A stretch of 27,765 nt of DNA from RGIG3009 sp045596745 (GCA_045596745.1 JAZODA010000032.1:1-27765); one strand, 5' to 3'; positions 14,401 to 23,197 are shown, counted from the stretch's first letter. Notes: generated from the sequence alone by a model not told the origin. Program-made: numbers and translations.

Positions 14401-14859
14401 GGTCTGTCGGAAGAGGAAATGGAGAAAAAACGTCTTGCCGCTATGCCGACCTCCGGTCTGCTGCTGGATGACCCGATTACGTTGCAGGCAATGGAGGAAG
14501 AGCTGCAGGGCATCTTTATCCCTGCAGGTCTCGACAAAAAATCCTCCAGCGGAGCACTCAAGAGCTCGTCTTCGCTGGCCTCTCTGCAGCAGTTCGGACA
14601 AATCAAGCGGCGCATTCAGAAGCTTCTTACCGAAATGGTGCAACAGCTTCACAACGGTGAAATCGAAGCGCTGCCCAAAATCAAATACAATGCCTCGGTC
14701 GCGGAAATGGCCAAAGCCAGCCCGTGCCGCTACTGCAGCTTCCGTGACATTTGCGGACGCGAGGACAGCGACAGCTGTTACACCATTGCTTCCGCCTCGC
14801 TGAAAGAGGCGCTCCGTATATTGGATACCGAAGAGCAGGAGGTGGAGACCCATGAGTAA
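11470..14859 (+). CDS. addB: ATP-dependent helicase/nuclease subunit B (AddB)
   Basis: 1129 residues, normal for AddB. With AddA it forms the complex that resects double-strand breaks and recognises Chi, the Gram-positive counterpart of RecBCD. Visible features are the Walker A GRSGSGKT (7-14), a RecB-type nuclease motif VDYKTGK (D919, K921), and an iron-sulfur cysteine set: C760 or C766 in FHNCRFSYFC, and C1086, C1089, C1095 in SPCRYCSFRDIC. Only the Walker A of the helicase motifs is clear, as expected for AddB. The GTG at 11470 is chosen because AAAGGAGGGG lies just upstream; an extension to 11425 would pass through that site. Its stop overlaps addA by 8 nt (ATGAGTAA). Confidence 0.95.
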   Translation: MLRFIIGRSGSGKTHTVYQELKERAVGAAPLFLMVPEQASFESERRLLEDLGPVLSQRVRVLSFTRLAETVFRELGGIAGKRMDTTLSLLMMSEALHGVADSLSLYHDHIDNPEYLHSVLGMLSECKQCTITPAKLEETAAALPNGSLKDKITDLSLIFGAYEALVTQAELIDPQDDLTLLANRLPESALFDGADVYVDSFKGFTQQELLVLERILPRCASVTVTLCAEDIAEREGMEYDRFANAVRTSRQLREIAYRNHITVAAPLRLTKNHRTADPALLALEAGCFAADSVPYDDDVNSVSVVSCTDRAEECRYVARLIRRLLRENGGYARDFTVVARDIDGYTDLLDSALRREGLPCCRDYREPVLTQPLITLIESALAAVCNGWKADDVLRLPKTGLLGFSTASASLLENYAFVWNLRGRAWLSPFEQHPDGLGGEMTPEATRRIAYLELLRRRLIRPLETLRARLGEKLTGSEFAKAVFRYLEDARIARMVRFQVARLDAAGEHALADYQARLWEYTISLLDKFALSLSHTRLSAARFAELFHLAAASSDLGSIPQGLDGVVIGSADRIRYADPKTVIILSANEGVFPAYPSSGGMLTDRERKQLIAAGLPMTDDADWETAAERFYAYTAVAAPSERLVVTYVNQQGGEAALPSSLVETIGRLLGGCKTTTASAYTDSESEADAFATLAATFRQNDTNAASYREVFGSLPAYAGKLEAMRRAEAGFSFQNADLAQSLFGKNMKLSPTQVDTFHNCRFSYFCKYGLRATARETAEMDPAESGILVHHIMQTLLPTYCDGDLKSLTRNIVAADVKKCVTTYIEEYIGSERDAHLDALIGRLTALCEHLMWRVVRELQQSRFLPVDYELPVGRPDQENNVPAWTITAPDGSTISVRGYIDRVDAYRRDGKTYLRVVDYKTGKKEFSLSDVLEGLNLQMLIYLFSLQENGKERYGDIVPAGVLYLQAKHPVIQDARGLSEEEMEKKRLAAMPTSGLLLDDPITLQAMEEELQGIFIPAGLDKKSSSGALKSSSSLASLQQFGQIKRRIQKLLTEMVQQLHNGEIEALPKIKYNASVAEMAKASPCRYCSFRDICGREDSDSCYTIASASLKEALRILDTEEQEVETHE

Positions 14860-17800
14860 CGCCTCGAAGACTAAGTGGACACCGGAACAGGAGCAGTGTA
14901 TCTACTGCCACGACGGCACACTGTTGGTTTCTGCCGCCGCCGGTTCGGGAAAAACCTCCGTGCTGGTACAGCGCATCATCGAACGCATTACCAGCAAAGA
15001 AAATCCGTTGGATGTCGACCGCCTGTTGGTCGTCACTTTCACACGTGCCGCCGCCGCGGAAATGAAACACCGCCTGTCCAAACGATTGGCGGAGCTTCTT
15101 GCTGCACACCCCGGTGATATCTACCTGCAGCGCCAGCTGTTGCTGTTGCCGCGTGCTTCCATCGAAACCGTCGACAGCTTCTGCGGCAAACTGGTGCGCG
15201 AAAATTTCCATCTGCTGGATATCCCTCCGCAATTCCGCGTAGGTGACAAGGAGCATTTGGCACTGATTAAAAAGGAAGCTCTGAGCGAGGTGCTGGGCGA
15301 ATTTTACGCCGACGGTCACCCCGACTTCCGCGAGCTCGCGGCCATGCTCAGCAACAGCCGCAGCGATGCCAAGCTGATGCAAACCGTGGAGCGGCTGTAT
15401 GACTTCCTGCAGCCACACCCCTATCCCGACCTTTGGTTGGAAAAACGCGCGTCGGTGTACGAAGAACCCGACAAGCTCGCCGAGGGCGAATGGGGCGCGT
15501 GCGTACTCGATCATATCGACGATAACCTTGCCAAAGCGGAGCGGATGCTGAAAACCGCTCTGCCGCTGTCCGAAGGCGAGGACAAGCTGTACGAAAACTA
15601 TGCCCCCGCACTTTCCGGTGCGCTTGCGTTTGTGGAACGCGCCCGCGACCTGTGCCGGGCAGGCGAATGGGACACGCTTTTAACGGCACTCACAGCCTAT
15701 ACGCCGTTTAACCTCGGTCGGAAAAAGGTGCTGGACAAAGCACTGAAAACGCGTGTCAAGCAGCTGCGTGACGACGCAGACGCCATACTCCAAAAGCAGG
15801 CCGCCTTTATGTGCGGCAGCGACGCCGAATGCCGTGCCGATTTGCGGGATACCCGCCGTCTGGTGCTGATGTTGTACGAGGTCACGCGGCGTTTCTCGCA
15901 GCGGTATATGGAAAAGAAAAAAGAAGCCCGTATGCTGGAATTCTCCGATGTGGAGCATCTGGCTTTGAATCTGCTGACCACACTGGACGAGAATAACGTC
16001 GCCCATCCCACACCGCTGGCTAAAGAGCTTTCCCGGCAGTACGCCGAGATTTTGGTTGACGAATATCAGGATACCAACGCCTTGCAGGATGCCTTGTACG
16101 CCGCTCTGTCCCGACAGGAGGAGAATCTCTTCTTCGTCGGCGACGTCAAACAAAGCATCTATGGCTTCCGCCAGGCGATGCCGGAACTCTTTTTGGCGCG
16201 TCGGAATAAATACGGCAAGTTCGAAAACAACCGTTATCCCGGCACCATCACACTGGGCAACAATTTCCGCAGCCGCTGTGAGGTTACCGAAAGCGTCAAT
16301 GCGGTATTCCGTCAGCTGATGACCCACAAAATCAGCGGTATGGACTATAACGACGACGAAAAGCTCGTCCCCTCTGCCACGTATCCGCCTGCAAACGGTC
16401 ACGAACCCGAAATGCTGATTGTGGATACCTCGAACGCCGCCGATGCCGACACCGCCGAAGCACAGGCGATTGCCAAGCGCATCAAAGAACTTGTCGGCAC
16501 GCTTCCTGTCGGTGGTGTGGACTCGCAACATCCGCTGCGCTACAGCGATTGTTGTATTCTGCTTCGCTCCCGCCGCCCAACCATCGCCGCCGTGCTGGAG
16601 AAGAACGGTATCCCGGTAGCCTCTGACGATGCCGGCGCGTTCTTTAACACCGCCGAGATTCGTCTGGCGTTGTCGCTGCTTCGTTGCATCGACAATCCGC
16701 TGCAGGATATTCCGCTGGCTGCGTGGCTGATGTCGCCGTTGTGTGGCTTTACACCGGACGATATGGCCGCTGTGCGCCTGTGCCGTCCTCGCACCGCTTT
16801 GTACAACGCCCTGACCGCCGCCCGCAAGCTCGCCGAGCCGTCGCTTGCTGAGCGTTGCCGCGACGCTGTGGCGTTTTTGGAGCGATATCGCACACTGGCC
16901 TGTCAGCTAACGGTCGACCGCTTGTTCTTGCGGCTTTGCGAAGATACGGCGTTGCCCGAACTGATGAGTTCCCGTGCCGACGGCGAACGCCGCCTTAAGA
17001 ATCTCCAGCTGTTACAAGAACAGTGCTGCCGCTTCGACCAAAGCGGCTTCCGTGGTCTGTCCTCCTTTATCCGTTATATCGATCGCCTGCAAGCGCAGGG
17101 TGTCGAGCTGCCGGGTGCTGTTTCCACGCAAACCGGTGACGCGGTACATCTGATGACGATTCACGGTTCAAAGGGTCTCGAATTCCCCGTTGTCTTTTTG
17201 GCAGGTCTCGGTCACGAATTCAACCGTATGGATTTGATGGACGATTTGCTGCTGCACGCCGATATGGGTGCCGGTATCAAGCGAAGCGACCCTGTTACCT
17301 GCAACCGTTATGTCACCCTGCCGCACCGCGCGCTGACGATGAAAATCGTTGACGACAGTTGTGCGGAGGAACTGCGTGTTTTGTACGTCGCTATGACCCG
17401 CGCCCGCGAAAAGCTGTGCCTGAGCATTGCGACCAAATCGCCCTATAACAAACTGTCCGCGCTGGCCGCCGCACTGGACGAACACGAAGCGTTGCCGAGC
17501 TATGTGGTTCGGGATGCCAAGTCGATGGGCGAGTGGCTGATGGCGGCACTGCTTCGCCATCCCGGTGCTGTCGAATGGCGCAAAGCCATCGACCGCGAGG
17601 ATTTGCCGTTGCTTCCCGACGAAACGCCGTGGCAGTTCCGCGTGGAAACACCGCAAAGCGAGACTGCGACGGATTGCATCGACGAGATTCCTGCTGAAGC
17701 CGACCCTGCCGTCACCGAGCAGATTCTCGCGCGGATGAACTACCGTTATCCGCACGAGGCACTGGCTCGCGTGCCTGTCAAGCTGGCAGCCTCACAAACC

Positions 17801-18376
17801 GCAGGCGGCACAGTGGAACGCCGCTTTGTGGCAACGGCGCGTCCTGCCGCGGCTTCGGGACTGACCCCTGCCGAGCGCGGCACGGCAATGCATAACTTTA
17901 TGTTGTTCGCCGACTACCCCTCCGCCAAGCAGGATGCAGCCACCGAAATCGATCGTCTGGTTCGCATCGGTATGCTGACACAGGCACAGGCGAACGTCAT
18001 CGACCGCAAGGCGCTGACGGTATTTTTCGCAAGCGAATTGTACCAAAGATTGTCGCACTCCTCGCAGTGCCTGCGCGAATTCCCCTTCACCGCTCTGTTG
18101 CCCGCCACACTGGCGGACTCCACGCTCGACGAAAATGAGCAGGTGGTGATACAGGGTATTGCCGACTGCGTGTTCTACGAGGATGGCGAGCTGGTGATTG
18201 TCGACTACAAGACCGACCGTGTTCAAACGGATGCAGAGCTGCTTGAGAGGTACTCGCATCAGCTGAACATCTATCGCACATCGCTTCGAAAAGCACTGGG
18301 AATCCCTGTGCGAGAATGCTTGCTATATTCTTTTGCACTGGGTCGCGCGATTACCGTGCCCGATCCTGACGCGTAA
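14852..18376 (+). CDS. addA: ATP-dependent helicase/nuclease subunit A (AddA)
   Basis: 1174 residues with a complete UvrD/Rep-type SF1 helicase and a C-terminal RecB nuclease. Motifs in order are AAAGSGKT (28-35), VVTFTRAAAAEMKHRL (Ia), LVDEYQDTN (II, D403-E404), FVGDVKQSIYGFRQA (III), MTIHGSKGLEFPVVF (V), LYVAMTRAREKL (VI), and in the nuclease GIADCVFY then LVIVDYKTD (D1118, K1120). It unwinds and digests broken ends with AddB. Translation is coupled to addB through an 8-nt overlap, with GGAGGTGGAG as the ribosome binding site. Nothing is degenerate. A perfect 13-bp terminator follows 11 nt after the stop codon. Confidence 0.97.
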   Translation: MSNASKTKWTPEQEQCIYCHDGTLLVSAAAGSGKTSVLVQRIIERITSKENPLDVDRLLVVTFTRAAAAEMKHRLSKRLAELLAAHPGDIYLQRQLLLLPRASIETVDSFCGKLVRENFHLLDIPPQFRVGDKEHLALIKKEALSEVLGEFYADGHPDFRELAAMLSNSRSDAKLMQTVERLYDFLQPHPYPDLWLEKRASVYEEPDKLAEGEWGACVLDHIDDNLAKAERMLKTALPLSEGEDKLYENYAPALSGALAFVERARDLCRAGEWDTLLTALTAYTPFNLGRKKVLDKALKTRVKQLRDDADAILQKQAAFMCGSDAECRADLRDTRRLVLMLYEVTRRFSQRYMEKKKEARMLEFSDVEHLALNLLTTLDENNVAHPTPLAKELSRQYAEILVDEYQDTNALQDALYAALSRQEENLFFVGDVKQSIYGFRQAMPELFLARRNKYGKFENNRYPGTITLGNNFRSRCEVTESVNAVFRQLMTHKISGMDYNDDEKLVPSATYPPANGHEPEMLIVDTSNAADADTAEAQAIAKRIKELVGTLPVGGVDSQHPLRYSDCCILLRSRRPTIAAVLEKNGIPVASDDAGAFFNTAEIRLALSLLRCIDNPLQDIPLAAWLMSPLCGFTPDDMAAVRLCRPRTALYNALTAARKLAEPSLAERCRDAVAFLERYRTLACQLTVDRLFLRLCEDTALPELMSSRADGERRLKNLQLLQEQCCRFDQSGFRGLSSFIRYIDRLQAQGVELPGAVSTQTGDAVHLMTIHGSKGLEFPVVFLAGLGHEFNRMDLMDDLLLHADMGAGIKRSDPVTCNRYVTLPHRALTMKIVDDSCAEELRVLYVAMTRAREKLCLSIATKSPYNKLSALAAALDEHEALPSYVVRDAKSMGEWLMAALLRHPGAVEWRKAIDREDLPLLPDETPWQFRVETPQSETATDCIDEIPAEADPAVTEQILARMNYRYPHEALARVPVKLAASQTAGGTVERRFVATARPAAASGLTPAERGTAMHNFMLFADYPSAKQDAATEIDRLVRIGMLTQAQANVIDRKALTVFFASELYQRLSHSSQCLREFPFTALLPATLADSTLDENEQVVIQGIADCVFYEDGELVIVDYKTDRVQTDAELLERYSHQLNIYRTSLRKALGIPVRECLLYSFALGRAITVPDPDA

Positions 18377-18387
18377 AACTGAAACAC

Positions 18388-18416
18388 AAAGCCGGGATGA
18401 ACATCATCCCGGCTTT
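18388..18416. terminator. bidirectional terminator between addA and gerC
   Basis: AAAGCCGGGATGA (18388-18400) pairs perfectly with 18404-18416 around ACA, followed by TTTTG. It sits between the convergent addA (+) and ger operon (-). Confidence 0.9.
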
Positions 18417-18418
18417 TG

Positions 18419-19498
18419 TTATTTCAGAAGTGCCCGACTGGTCAGTTCCAGTTTCGCTTGCACCGTAAAACGGCTTTTTGTAAGCATCTCCTGCGCCGCG
18501 ACCTGCGTGACACCCTCGCTGCGGTATTGTGCGGCAGCGGTCCGTGCCAACAAAAGTGGGTCACTCCCACACTCGGTCACCGCCCGCCGCAGCGCCGCAT
18601 TCACCTCAGCCGCCATCGCTTCTTCGGCACGCTTGACGGCCGCCTTCCGCTCGGCTTTCGACAGCGCCTGTCCACCCTCCACGATATCCGCTTGTGCCGA
18701 TATCGTCACCGTAAACCAAAACGAATCGCCCTGACGCTTGATCGTCAAATCGGTTGCGATATCCTCACAACGCACCGTCATTCCCTCCGTCGTGTACACA
18801 CAATAGTCAGGTGTATCCCCCGACAGCAACAACCCTCTCGTCTGTGACACACTCATCTCACCGACAAACTCTCCCGAACGAAACAGAGCCGTTCCTGCGA
18901 GCGTCGGCGTGTTTCCTTCCATCCTCAAAATCGGCAGTACCGCATCATACATTCCCGAGGAAGCACGCTCTATATCCGAGAGACATGTGCTAACAGATTG
19001 TCCGCGGCGGTTACCCTCTTCAAGCAGTTGTGACACGTAGTCGGCGGCTACCGCATCACTGCCGGAAACCGTACTGAGCAACGCCGTCGGGTCTCCGTCA
19101 CACAGTATCACATCAACCGTCGCGTGTCCCTCCCGATTGCGAATAAAATAATCCAGCAATTCAAACAGCGACCGCTCGCGGCAAGCCTCGCCACCAAGCA
19201 CAAGGATGCGGTTTTGCAGGATGTAGGTATTTTTACCCGTCTCGTTCAAAAACGCCTGCAACGCTTCCGCCACCGAACCTCCTTCAGCAGTATATACCGT
19301 TGTGGCGGCCTCGCTTTGTTCGGACAGACTGCCCGAGATTTTAAGCGCCTCTACCGCCTGAATCGACAGCAGATACCGCCCCTCCCGATAATCAATGCCG
19401 ATGCCTGTCACGACCACCTGACTCGCCATATCCGACCCGAAGCGACAGCCACCCAGTAGCAGCATCGGCAACATCAAAAAAGCCAGCCATCGTTTCAC
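18419..19498 (-). CDS. gerC: spore germination receptor lipoprotein, GerC family
   Basis: 359 residues. A lipoprotein signal (MKRWLAFLMLPMLLLGGC, lipid-modified Cys18) is followed by GerAC-type domains: QVVVTGIGIDYREGRYLLSI near the N-terminus, then TYILQNRILVLGGEACRE and ELLDYFIRNREGHATVDVIL. The C-terminal part contains the DFWFTVTISAQADIV-like strand and an amphipathic helical end. GerC subunits sit on the outer face of the spore inner membrane as part of the germinant receptor. The GTG start at 19498 overlaps the gerB stop by 4 nt (GTGA) and has CGGAGGGG upstream; an upstream extension to 19765 lies within gerB and is rejected. Confidence 0.9.
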   Translation of the reverse strand: MKRWLAFLMLPMLLLGGCRFGSDMASQVVVTGIGIDYREGRYLLSIQAVEALKISGSLSEQSEAATTVYTAEGGSVAEALQAFLNETGKNTYILQNRILVLGGEACRERSLFELLDYFIRNREGHATVDVILCDGDPTALLSTVSGSDAVAADYVSQLLEEGNRRGQSVSTCLSDIERASSGMYDAVLPILRMEGNTPTLAGTALFRSGEFVGEMSVSQTRGLLLSGDTPDYCVYTTEGMTVRCEDIATDLTIKRQGDSFWFTVTISAQADIVEGGQALSKAERKAAVKRAEEAMAAEVNAALRRAVTECGSDPLLLARTAAAQYRSEGVTQVAAQEMLTKSRFTVQAKLELTSRALLK

Positions 19499-20568
19499 CG
19501 CGTACCCCTCCGATTCCTTTGCAACAGCCACAGCAGCGGTGGGAGTAACACGCAAAAGGTAATCAAGCAAACCCAATACACCACCGTGATACCGCTCCAA
19601 TCCGACACCGCAGAGCCGTTGCCGACCAGCCACACAAAGCCGCCGAGAAACGCCGTGGTAATTACCGCCGACGACACCCGCGCCCGTCTGCCAAACAGAC
19701 GGCTTACCACTCGCAAAAACAAGGTGCAAAGCAAGGTCATTCGGATAAAAAACGTGCCGAGCCACACCGCAGTAACCAGGCTGTCCAACCGCTGCAAAAC
19801 ACCGAAATCCGCCGTCGTTACCGCCGCATAGTACGGATAAGCAACCAATAACGCAAAATCACCCAGTGCACCGACAGTGACCATACTGACCAGTGCGGTA
19901 AACACGGAAGACAACGCGGACAACCCAACCACCGCCGAAGCGCACGAGTGGTGAACGAACGGATACAACAGCCCAATCGCCACCATTTCGGCACTGCGCG
20001 GCAGCTCTCGGAGCGCACGAGTGAAAATCTCCTCTGCCCCACTGCCGACGGACGGCGAAAAATACATCGCGCGCATCTGCGGCAACAGCGCAACGCCAAA
20101 CGCCACAAAGCACCCCACCGAAAACACCGCCACCGGCAAAGCGGCACGCCCCAATGCCTGCAAACCGTAAAACGACGCCGCAAATGCTACCGCCACCATC
20201 GCCACCGTCAGCGCCCCGACCGAAAACGCGGGGCGCATACTTTTTTCGGCGAAATCGTAAAACTGCACCACATCCAAGCACAAAATAAACACGCACAGAA
20301 AAAGATACACGACAGCGACAATCCGTCCCAGCACGCGGCTGTGCCGATACGCCAAATCCGTCAGCCCACAACGCGAAAAGCGCCGCAACACCAGTATGGT
20401 CGGCAAAAACAAAAGAAACAGCAACACCCCACCGACGAGTGAAACCAAGATACTGTCGCTGACGGTCATTCCGAGGTTGTCGGGGGTGAGCAACAAGCAA
20501 GCCGAAAGGCGTCCGCAAAACAACAGCGCGGTAAGTTGTCCCGCGCTGATACGCCCCGCTTTATTCAC
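19495..20568 (-). CDS. gerB: spore germination receptor permease subunit, GerB family
   Basis: 357 residues with about 10 TM helices, the length and layout of GerAB-type proteins, which belong to the amino acid/polyamine transporter superfamily. It contains RISAGQLTALLFCGRLSACL at the start and LLYPFVHH in the middle. GerB subunits bind the germinant in the spore inner membrane, so this protein should decide the signal recognised, but the ligand cannot be read from the sequence. The GTG at 20568 is chosen because AGGAGG lies 9 nt before it and the codon overlaps the end of gerA by 8 nt. The TTG at 20595 would lie upstream of that ribosome binding site. Confidence 0.88.
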   Translation of the reverse strand: MNKAGRISAGQLTALLFCGRLSACLLLTPDNLGMTVSDSILVSLVGGVLLFLLFLPTILVLRRFSRCGLTDLAYRHSRVLGRIVAVVYLFLCVFILCLDVVQFYDFAEKSMRPAFSVGALTVAMVAVAFAASFYGLQALGRAALPVAVFSVGCFVAFGVALLPQMRAMYFSPSVGSGAEEIFTRALRELPRSAEMVAIGLLYPFVHHSCASAVVGLSALSSVFTALVSMVTVGALGDFALLVAYPYYAAVTTADFGVLQRLDSLVTAVWLGTFFIRMTLLCTLFLRVVSRLFGRRARVSSAVITTAFLGGFVWLVGNGSAVSDWSGITVVYWVCLITFCVLLPPLLWLLQRNRRGTR

Positions 20569-22048
20569 GCGGCTGTTCCTCCTCTCCCTCGGCAATGTCC
20601 GACCCTACCACATTCTGCACCAAAAATCGTTTGCGCGACAGCACCCGCCAATCCGAACGGATAAATACATCCCGCATCGCCGCCAAACTGAACGGCGACA
20701 ACGGTGCGGTAACGGGAATGCCGCTGAGATTCAGTGAGCAGGTGCTGATAAGCAACAGCAGCGCGCCCAGCGTCACCCCATAAATCCCGAAAATACCGCC
20801 CAGCACGATAAACACAAACCGTAGTGTGGCGACACTGCCGTACAGGCTGGGAATCACGAACGCGCTGATGGATGTCAGCGCCACCACAATAATCATCGGC
20901 GCGCTGACAAGCCCCGCCCGCACCGCCGATTCGCCGATGACCAGCGCACCCACAATACTGACCGCGTGACCTACCGACTTGGGAAACCGCAGTCCCGCCT
21001 CACGCATCACTTCAAACACAAAATGAATGAGCAACGCCTCCGCCATCAACGAAAAGGGGGTTGAGCGAACCGAATTGATAAACGAAAGCAAAAATACCGA
21101 CGGCAGCATTTCCGCGTGGTGTGTTCCCACCGCCACATACACGCCCGGCAACAAGAGGCTTATCACGAATGCGACGTATTTGATACTGCGGATAAAACTG
21201 GCGTACAGCGGATGCTGGGTATAATCATCCATCGACTGGAAATGCTCCGAAAAAAGATACGGCAGTACCAACGCAAACGGCGTACCATCAACCAACACCC
21301 CGATGCGCCCCTCCATAATTTTTCCGCAAAGCGTATCGGGCCGTTCCGTCGCATCCACACCGGTAAACACCGAACGGCGATGTCCCTCCAAAAACGGCTG
21401 GAGATATCCCGATTCCAGCACCGTTTCCAGCGGACAGTGCCGAATCTGCCGACGCACGTAGCGAAGCAGTTTCCGTGACACCCGATCCCGCATATAACAA
21501 AGGCACACCGCCGTACGGCTGGTGGTGCCTGCGTCTGTCATCTCAAAGGTCAGTTGTGCCGTTTTCAGTCGGCGGCGCACCATCGAAATGTTGACACGCA
21601 CCGCTTCGGTAAACCCCTCGCGTGAGCCACGTACGCTCACCTCGGTGGATGGCTCGGATACGCCGCGTATCATAAACGCCTGCAAACCACCGAGCGACGC
21701 GCTCGCCACACCGTCGATGAGAATGGCCGCAAAACCCGAGATAATCAATTCAATCAGCTCTTCCACCGTTTCGGTTTGCAGTAAGTCCACAAACCCCAGC
21801 ACGTGCTCACGAACCGCACGCATCAGTGCGGCAGCATCGCTGAACCGCTCTTTCAAGGTAAGCAGCGGCAACACCACCGCATCCGCCATCATATGGCGGT
21901 CAATCATTCCCTCGATGCTGACAACCGCCGCATCGAACCCGGCAACGCGTATCGTACGGATGACCAAATCGGAGCTGACACCAAACCGTTCCCGTAAAAC
22001 GCCCAGGTTCTCGGCAAGCGATGCCGACAGCGGTGTTTTTTCGTTCAT
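20561..22048 (-). CDS. gerA: spore germination receptor subunit, GerA family
   Basis: 495 residues. A hydrophilic N-terminal domain of about 250 residues is followed by about five or six TM helices and a short charged C-terminal tail (EGEEEQPRE), the standard GerAA layout. Family motifs include LLQTETVEELIELIISGFAA, VRGSREGFTEAV, RVNISMVRRRLKT, IMEGRIGVLVDGTPFAL and VIGESAVRAGLVSAPMIIVV. GerA subunits form the core of the germinant-gated receptor. It is first in the gerA-gerB-gerC operon, all with overlapping ends. The ATG at 22048 has AGGAG 9 nt upstream; an extension to 22090 crosses that site. No convincing promoter was found in the 93-bp gap to the divergent DUF421 gene. Confidence 0.94.
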   Translation of the reverse strand: MNEKTPLSASLAENLGVLRERFGVSSDLVIRTIRVAGFDAAVVSIEGMIDRHMMADAVVLPLLTLKERFSDAAALMRAVREHVLGFVDLLQTETVEELIELIISGFAAILIDGVASASLGGLQAFMIRGVSEPSTEVSVRGSREGFTEAVRVNISMVRRRLKTAQLTFEMTDAGTTSRTAVCLCYMRDRVSRKLLRYVRRQIRHCPLETVLESGYLQPFLEGHRRSVFTGVDATERPDTLCGKIMEGRIGVLVDGTPFALVLPYLFSEHFQSMDDYTQHPLYASFIRSIKYVAFVISLLLPGVYVAVGTHHAEMLPSVFLLSFINSVRSTPFSLMAEALLIHFVFEVMREAGLRFPKSVGHAVSIVGALVIGESAVRAGLVSAPMIIVVALTSISAFVIPSLYGSVATLRFVFIVLGGIFGIYGVTLGALLLLISTCSLNLSGIPVTAPLSPFSLAAMRDVFIRSDWRVLSRKRFLVQNVVGSDIAEGEEEQPRE

Positions 22049-22090
22049 TGTTCCACGCTCCTCTGTCAACAGCATATCCCGAACTGCCAA

Positions 22091-22120
22091 GAATATCCGC
22101 AGAGAAAGGCGCGCATACTA
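22091..22120 (+). promoter_or_regulatory. forespore sigma-G-like promoter of DUF421-DUF4363
   Basis: -35 GAATA (22091-22095), 18-nt spacer, -10 CATACTA (22114-22120). This matches the Bacillus sigma-G pattern (G-A/C-ATA, 17-18 nt, CATNNTA) and has no good sigma-A alternative. The -10 lies 21 nt before the start codon of the DUF421 gene. Confidence 0.7.
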
Positions 22121-22141
22121 TCCCCGAAAGGCGGTGGAACT

Positions 22142-22816
22142 ATGGCGATTACAGCGGTGCGTACGGTCATTATCTACATAGTGATTATTGCCGCGCTACG
22201 GTTGGCAGGCAAACGACAGTTGGGCGAGTTGCAACCGGGCGAGCTGGTTGTCACGCTGCTGATTGCCGACCTCGCCGCCGTGCCGATGCAGGACAACGGT
22301 ACACCGCTCCTCAACGGCCTTGTCCCCATCGCCGTGCTGGTGTCGCTGGAGCTGATTCTATCGACACTGATGCTGAAATGCCGGTGGCTGTCCCGCCTCA
22401 TCAGCGGCAACCCGGTTGTTATTATCCAAAACGGGAAACTGGATCAGGCGGCACTGCGCCGATTGCGGCTGACCGTCGAGGATTTGCTGGAGACAATGCG
22501 TCAGCAAAATGTTTTTGACATCCGCGACGTGCAGTACGCCATTGTGGAAACCAACGGCACCATCAGCCTGTTTCAAAAGCCCGCCGCACAGCCTGCCACT
22601 CGCAGCGATACCCAAGCCACTCTTTCGGACGACGGCGCACAGGTACCGCTCGTCAGCGATGGCAAATTTGTCACGTGGGGGCTGACGATGTGCGGATTGT
22701 CTGCCGACTGGGTGCGGCAAAAACTACAGGAGCGGAACTGCCCGTTGGATCGGGTGTTACTGATGACGGCAGACAAATCCCACAAGGTCTATATCGTTCG
22801 ACGGGAGCTGGATTGA
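22142..22816 (+). CDS. DUF421 (YetF-family) membrane protein
   Basis: 224 residues. Three N-terminal TM helices (about 5-22, 35-50 and 56-76) precede a soluble C-terminal domain. Family marks are RLAGKRQLGELQPGELVVTLLIADLAA and GNPVVIIQNGKLD, and the later TVEDLLETMRQQNVFDIRDV. Related DUF421 proteins are encoded with SpoVA genes in Bacillus, where a DUF421-DUF1657 protein (2Duf) raises spore heat resistance; this one lacks DUF1657. The sigma-G-like promoter and ger neighbourhood point to a forespore role in the spore inner membrane. The ribosome binding site is AAAGGCGGTGGAAC. It is followed without gap by a DUF4363 gene. Confidence 0.88.
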   Translation: MAITAVRTVIIYIVIIAALRLAGKRQLGELQPGELVVTLLIADLAAVPMQDNGTPLLNGLVPIAVLVSLELILSTLMLKCRWLSRLISGNPVVIIQNGKLDQAALRRLRLTVEDLLETMRQQNVFDIRDVQYAIVETNGTISLFQKPAAQPATRSDTQATLSDDGAQVPLVSDGKFVTWGLTMCGLSADWVRQKLQERNCPLDRVLLMTADKSHKVYIVRRELD

Positions 22817-23197
22817 ATGAAACGCGTCATTGCGGCACTTGTGCTGCTGCTCATCATCGTCGTTGGAAGCGCGGTATCGCTCCACAGCGGCAGTCGCCAG
22901 TTTAACTATCTGATTGGTCTGGCGGCGCGTGCGGAGGAATGCTACTGTTCGGGCAACACGGCAGGCGCGTTGGCTGCGGCGGAAACATTGGCGGAAGAGT
23001 TTCCGAAGCGCACCAAGCATTTTGCGATGTTTCTGCCCCATCAGGCACTGACCGATGTTGAAAAAAGCACCTCGTCGCTGCCGCTGATTTTGAAATACGG
23101 CGAACCGCGCGACTTCGCCGCCGAGGCACGGCGTTGTCGACTGATGCTGGAACGGCTGTGGGCACAGGAGTTACCGCTACCGCAAAATATCATCTAA
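22817..23197 (+). CDS. DUF4363 family protein
   Basis: 126 residues: an N-terminal signal-anchor (about 3-22), then a helical extracytoplasmic domain starting HSGSRQFNYLIGLA and containing two cysteines (ECYC). Start and upstream stop are directly adjacent (TGA then ATG), so it is the second gene of the DUF421 operon. DUF4363 genes commonly follow DUF421 in sporulating Clostridia; no function is established. Anchored on the outer side of a membrane, it could be a partner subunit of the DUF421 protein. Identification is moderate because the protein is short and weakly conserved. Confidence 0.7.
   Translation: MKRVIAALVLLLIIVVGSAVSLHSGSRQFNYLIGLAARAEECYCSGNTAGALAAAETLAEEFPKRTKHFAMFLPHQALTDVEKSTSSLPLILKYGEPRDFAAEARRCRLMLERLWAQELPLPQNII

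Noticed and set aside
22049..22110. sigma-G promoter for gerA on the minus strand
   Set aside because: GGATA and GTATG -35 candidates exist, but none is followed at 16-18 nt by a CATNNTA-like box.
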